From: an uncultured Lachnospiraceae bacterium
GTDB taxonomy: Bacteria; Bacillota; Clostridia; Lachnospirales; Lachnospiraceae
Direction of reading: 5' to 3'
Length of the DNA: 17,544 nucleotides
Assembly (NCBI GenBank): GCA_934402055.1
Contig: CAKRTC010000035.1
Location: 1 to 17,544 of the forward strand
Positions 14,801 to 17,544 of the stretch are shown piece after piece (within the stretch, counting starts at the first letter, position 1; each line of letters begins with the position of its first letter). Made by a program: the position numbers and the translations under genes. The notes beneath the pieces are model-generated. The model saw only the letters and a program-made list of their open reading frames with translations. It was not told the origin of the DNA and searched no databases.

Positions 14801-15132
14801 TCTGCTGTCCAGCGTGCCGAGGTGAGCATATCTATCTCACCGTCCTCAAGCATATCAAGCATCTCCTGCCAGCTCCGGCCATAGCCTACATACTCATAGT
14901 CCACGTCCCAGTATCTTGCCAAAAGACGAAGGAAATCATAGCCGTATCCGCTTTTATTTCCCTCCTCATCTATCATGTGATAGCCGTCCATGGCAAAGAA
15001 ACCTACCTTAACTGTTTCTCTCTCGCCCGGATCATAGGCTGCAAATGCAGACGTCGTAAAAAAGCAAACAAAGCAGGCAATCATAAGAATGCCTGCCGTA
15101 ATGCGCTGTGAAAGTAAGCGTAGTCTGATCAT
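11821..15132 (-). CDS. Hybrid sensor histidine kinase with two extracellular solute-binding domains
   Basis: This membrane sensor phosphorylates an internal His and passes the phosphate to its own receiver domain. The ATG at 15132 (1103 aa) is chosen: AGGA lies 11 bases upstream and the protein opens with a signal peptide (MIRLRLLSQR, hydrophobic run, TSAFA|AY). An in-frame GTG at 15168 has no ribosome site. Domains: SBP_bac_3-like repeat 1 (40-255), repeat 2 (280-500), membrane helix (about 517-537), PAS-like region (575-690), HisKA TMSHDIRTPLNGVIG with His723, HATPase N box NITDNAIKF, G1 DHGIGM, G2 GTGLGLAI (800-945), and receiver (970-1090) with DD pair, Asp1023 in YMDIMMP and Lys1077 in LSKP. 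No HPt domain or output regulator lies nearby. Ligand is unknown; the sensor domains suggest amino acids or similar small molecules. Confidence 0.93.
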   Translation of the reverse strand: MIRLRLLSQRITAGILMIACFVCFFTTSAFAAYDPGERETVKVGFFAMDGYHMIDEEGNKSGYGYDFLRLLARYWDVDYEYVGYGRSWQEMLDMLEDGEIDMLTSARWTAEREEKFDFSRPIGSNECMLTVRNDNTSVILYDYSTYDGLEIGFLKGTARNDDFEHFAEERGFTYSAVYFDRIYDMEDALQSGEVDALVSSSMRAVSNERVVETFESENVYVLVKKGNTKLLDEVNYAIEQVNDAEGDWATGLYNRYYTTDEIRKLDFTDKEKEIIAEYSSKDKPLRALCDPERRPYSFVEDGEMKGILPDYFRKLAEYTGISYEFVICDSGEAYAEVKQDETLYDLLIDNPVGDEKSVEEKHLGVTAPYMQFMSAKLTRRDFTGEIRKVATIAQSASVGIEDYYVPDAEKIIYPSRQEAMQAVKDGEADAAFVYYYMAQEFVHDDSSGITMCTLLNQPSFRCNIVVTQDIDRELAGILTKAIYSMPDKTIEDIASGYTSYQAADITLRTLVQLHPDIAMVIISIVVLTVIVLAVLSVNIHSKNNKLKAAVIKERADQEKIKQALDSANLRYEIIAAISKSYCSICRIDIKEDHFEEIYNDEAQMHRLTGKEGCASEALNCVCDTLVAPEYRELVRRFMDVSTLAERLKNEEYIYTEYRMNDGNWHCLRFIVKKRDDFGNVTNVLCTIRSISDAKKREENLYFEAEAAKREAEVKTRFLATMSHDIRTPLNGVIGMIKLADQCADDKDTQQKARDKALEALNYLVSLVNDVLDINKLQSGELKLRDMSFNIVEELCELNKKYDRKANEKGIRYVVDWKKADVKHPIVMGNPIYLGRILSNITDNAIKFSPTDSTISVWVEESEPEDGIVEFTFSCEDHGIGMSKEFLKHAFDMFSQENVSSRSEYEGTGLGLAIADKLAERMGGSIELQSEQGAGTTAIIKLPFKISDQQDVEMFKGKAENIVNNVSVEGVRALVVDDNELNREIAKCMLENHGIEVTCAVDGQDAVEVFERSEPGYFGVIYMDIMMPRLNGVDAARTIRNLKRPDAWSIPIIVLSANAFAEDIIKSKMAGINIHLSKPLDDRKMIAALKYCIADQDFGIREEL

Positions 15133-15231
15133 ATATAAGTATATCCTGTGGTTTTTGTATGCTGTCACAGTCTTAAATATTTAGCTTTCGAAATATTACT
15201 TCGGCTTATTGACTGCATATCGGTCTGTATC

Positions 15232-15277
15232 ATTTCACTATTATTTCTATACAATATTTTACCATTATTTTTGTACA
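15232..15277. repeat. Tandem 22-base direct repeat at the kinase promoter
   Basis: Copies at 15232-15253 and 15256-15277 match at 18 of 22 positions, and all four differences are transitions. The period is 24 bases. They lie just downstream of the candidate -10 box of the twin-sensor kinase gene, where an operator would sit. AT-rich composition makes chance possible. Confidence 0.4.
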
Positions 15278-15306
15278 TTATACAGTCCGAAACCACGCTT
15301 TCTTAA
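15277..15306 (-). promoter_or_regulatory. Possible promoter of the twin-sensor kinase gene
   Basis: A perfect TATAAT lies on the minus strand at 15277-15282. A weak -35 (TTAAGA) sits 18 bases further upstream. The start codon at 15132 is about 145 bases downstream, so the leader would be long. The remainder of the 260-base gap (15133-15392) is AT-rich without a credible gene. Confidence 0.4.
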
Positions 15307-15392
15307 TGATACTTTTTTGTCAAACTTAGTACTTCTCGGCTTTTTCACCTGCTTATCTATCAATACATATTCAGGAAACGTCATTTTTAGGA

Positions 15393-17469
15393 TCATACTA
15401 TCTTCTGCAAGGTATGAATCAATTCATCCATAACTATGGGCTTTGATAAGAAGCCGTCCATACCGTATTCCGCCGCCTGTTTTCTGTCTTCATCGAATAC
15501 ATTTGCCGTCATAGCGAGTATAGGAATTGTCGCAAGCTTAGCATCATTAAGCGCACGTATACGCCTTGTTGCTTCATATCCGTTCATAACCGGCATCTGA
15601 ACATCCATAAGGATAAGGTCATAATATCCCGGCACAGAAGCTTTGACCTTATCAAGCGCCACAGCACCGTTCTCTGCTGTTTCGATCTTGAATCCGTATG
15701 CGCCCAGTATCTCCTCCGCAATCTCACGGTTCAGCTCATTATCCTCAACCAACAATATCCGCTTATCCTTAAAATCGTCTGCAGTAAGAGCCTTTAAGCC
15801 GGATGTATCTGCTTTTTGCCCGGAACTATGCTTGCCGCTTTGTATACGCAAAGGCACACGGATAATGAATTCGCTGCCTCTACCCTGCTCCGTGCTTACC
15901 TCTATGGTTCCGCCCATCATATCCACGATATTCTTGGAGATTGCCATACCGAGCCCCGTACCCTGTATTTGGCTTACGGTTGAGCTTCGTTCACGTTCAA
16001 AAGCCTCAAATACCCTTTGTGCGAACTCCTTACTCATACCGATTCCGTTGTCTTTAACACGTATCTCATACATTCCGATGCCGTTTTGTACGGCACCGAG
16101 CTGCTTAAGCTTAAGAGAGACAATTCCTCCTTCAGGGGTGAATTTGATGGCATTGGACAAGAGGTTAAGCAGTACCTGATTAAGTCTTGTCTTATCGCAA
16201 TAGACATCCTCATTGCTCACATCCGTAGCATCGATCTGCAGCTTAAGCTGTTTTACATTGACCTGTCCGATTATGATCGTCTTTATCTCATCTATTGCAT
16301 CATGTAGATTAAGCTCCGCCTCACTAAGATACATCTTTCCGCTCTCAATGCGGCTCATATCAAGTATATCATTGATAAGAGACAGCAAATGATTACCCGA
16401 TGAAAGTATCTTGTTAAGGTAGTCTCCGACTCTGTCCTTGTCATTGATATTGCCGAGGGCGAGTGTAGTAAAGCCTATGATTGCATTCATAGGTGTACGT
16501 ATGTCATGTGACATATTGGATAAAAATTCACTTTTCGCCCGGTTTGCCGATTCTGCAGCCCGGACTGCCTCGGAAAGCTCCTGATTTATCCTTTTATCAG
16601 AGCTTCTGTCAGACATTACCAGTATGAGCTTCTTTTCCCCCTCTATATCGCTGCACATGGCAATATTATGAAACCAGCGGTGCTCTCCGGTTTTCTGATG
16701 TATAAATTCAGCATCCCATTCACGCTGTTCATCCCTCATCAGGCCGTCAAGATGATCTTCCTTATGTTTTTCCGATTCCTGTGCATGCATCGTCCCGAGT
16801 GTACGTATATCCTGCTTTATCTGCTCTTCGGTGATACCTAACAGCTTTTCAACATTCGGACTTACATAATCTGCTTTGAATGTCTCCCCGTCCAACATCA
16901 AGAAAACATCATCTACATTCATAGAAAGCTTAGTGAATAACTCGTCACGATACAGGATCTCTGTATCCTTGCTCTTGATCCTTGATCTGTTTTCGTAAAT
17001 GATGAAACCGATAATAAGAGCAGTAATACCGAATATGACAATACTAATGATAATTACCGTTCCAAACTGCAGCTTATTCATAGCGGCATTGACTGTATCT
17101 GCGGGAACTGTAGTCACCAATATCCAATCCTGTATCCCTGTAGCTTCATAAATCAGGTAATATCTGACACCGTCAAGCTCAACAAGCATCGCAGAACTGT
17201 CTGACTCTTGAAGCCCGTTCTCAAATTCCCGCATCTCCTCTTTGGACAGATTGCTGTGCTCTCTGAGGTAAGCCAGAAAGTTATATACCCCTTTAGTTCT
17301 GTCATCATGATCTACAACTATGCGCCCATCCGTATTAATCACATGGCTTCCGGTATCACCGTCAAACGCAGTTGTATCCAGCACTTTTACTATATCGGAA
17401 TTATAATAAGCTATAGCTATAGCATCGTATTCGAATCCACGATAATTTCCGCATATCTCCGGACAAGCA
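15393..17469 (-). pseudogene. 3' exon of a Cache/PAS hybrid histidine kinase split by a group II intron
   Basis: This is the downstream part of a membrane hybrid kinase; the 5' part lies beyond the intron and outside the window. Residue numbers count from a GTG at 17516. The exon starts at about residue 17 in the middle of a Cache-like extracellular domain (FEYDAIAIAYYNSDIVKVLD ... INTDGRIVV). Next come a membrane helix (152-174), PAS domain (190-305), HisKA NMSHDIRTPMNAIIG with His337, HATPase (NLLSNAIKF 451-459, DNGIGM, GTGLGMAI), and receiver (586-705) with Asp638 in LMDVQMP and Lys692 in LSKP. All catalytic residues are intact. The 15 codons upstream (17472-17516) are intron RNA sequence, not protein. 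The intron is in sense orientation, so splicing might restore the gene; therefore 'interrupted' is safer than 'dead'. The next kinase gene begins 260 bases downstream. Confidence 0.8.
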
Positions 17470-17544
17470 ATCGAGTAGGAGGAATTTCTCTTAAGTGAGA
17501 AATCCCGACCTCTCACACCACCGTGCGTACCGTTCGGTACACGG
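17470..17544 (-). mobile_element. 3' end of a group II intron (domains V and VI), runs off the window
   Basis: Read on the minus strand from the edge, CCGTG-TACC-GAAC-GGTA-CG-CACGG (17521-17544) gives the two-part domain V hairpin with its 2-base bulge. The GGTGGTGTGAGAGG join common in bacterial group II introns follows. Domain VI is GAGAGG paired with CCT-A-CTC plus an inner GGGATTTCTC/GAGAAATTCC stem. The single bulged A at 17476 is the branch point, 7 bases from a 3' end in AT at 17470. The catalytic triad strand, the intron-encoded protein and the 5' end are outside the window. Confidence 0.82.

Noticed and set aside
15209..15433. Small hydrophobic plus-strand protein (74 codons) between the two kinases
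   Set aside because: No start-site signals, AT-rich sequence that biases toward Phe/Tyr/Leu codons, and overlap with the 3' end of the second kinase.
17472..17516. N-terminal residues of the kinase starting at the GTG at 17516
   Set aside because: These bases form domain VI of the group II intron. The frame is open only by chance and continues upstream to the edge through domain V.
1..17544. CRISPR array, tRNA or rRNA genes, toxin-antitoxin or restriction system
   Set aside because: No regularly spaced repeats, tRNA-like cloverleaf or matching protein families were seen in the gaps or frames.

Overview
The window looks like chromosomal DNA from an anaerobic Firmicute, most likely a Lachnospiraceae-type clostridium. 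This rests on the AMP/Pi-type pyruvate phosphate dikinase, a very small ferredoxin-thioredoxin-reductase-like protein beside thioredoxin, a DUF362-ferredoxin protein, hybrid kinases with extracellular solute-binding domains, and strong AGGAGG-type ribosome sites. The genus is an inference. Nearly all genes are on the minus strand, and a mobile element sits at each edge.

Left edge (1-1088): part of an IS3-family insertion sequence on the minus strand. orfB is cut by the window edge. orfA appears to carry a one-base deletion near its 3' end, and a hairpin hides its ribosome-binding site. The outer end of the element is probably near 1088. Metabolic and translation block (1222-10418): ppdK (minus); a divergent plus-strand pair made of an 81-aa unknown and a TrmO-family tRNA methyltransferase; then, convergent with that pair, a minus-strand run of FTR-like protein, thioredoxin, phosphohexomutase and HflX GTPase. 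A malic enzyme with its own promoter lies upstream of that run. PPDK and malic enzyme both act at the pyruvate/PEP/malate node. The FTR-like protein and thioredoxin probably form a ferredoxin-driven disulfide-reducing pair.

Signalling block (10513-17544): a DUF362/4Fe-4S protein, a hybrid histidine kinase with two periplasmic-binding-type sensor domains, and a second Cache/PAS-type hybrid kinase. The second kinase is interrupted at the right edge by the 3' end of a group II intron. Domain V and a domain VI with a bulged branch-point A are readable on the same strand as the kinase.

The most interesting non-coding signals are four. The group II intron splits a sensor-kinase gene in the sense direction. 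Two interlocked inverted repeats with pseudoknot geometry lie between the twin-sensor kinase and the DUF362 gene. A terminator-like, possibly attenuating leader stands directly before hflX, which lacks a clear Shine-Dalgarno sequence. An SD-sequestering hairpin precedes the transposase gene. No tRNA, rRNA, CRISPR array or replication origin was seen. No complete undescribed defence or biosynthetic system is evident.
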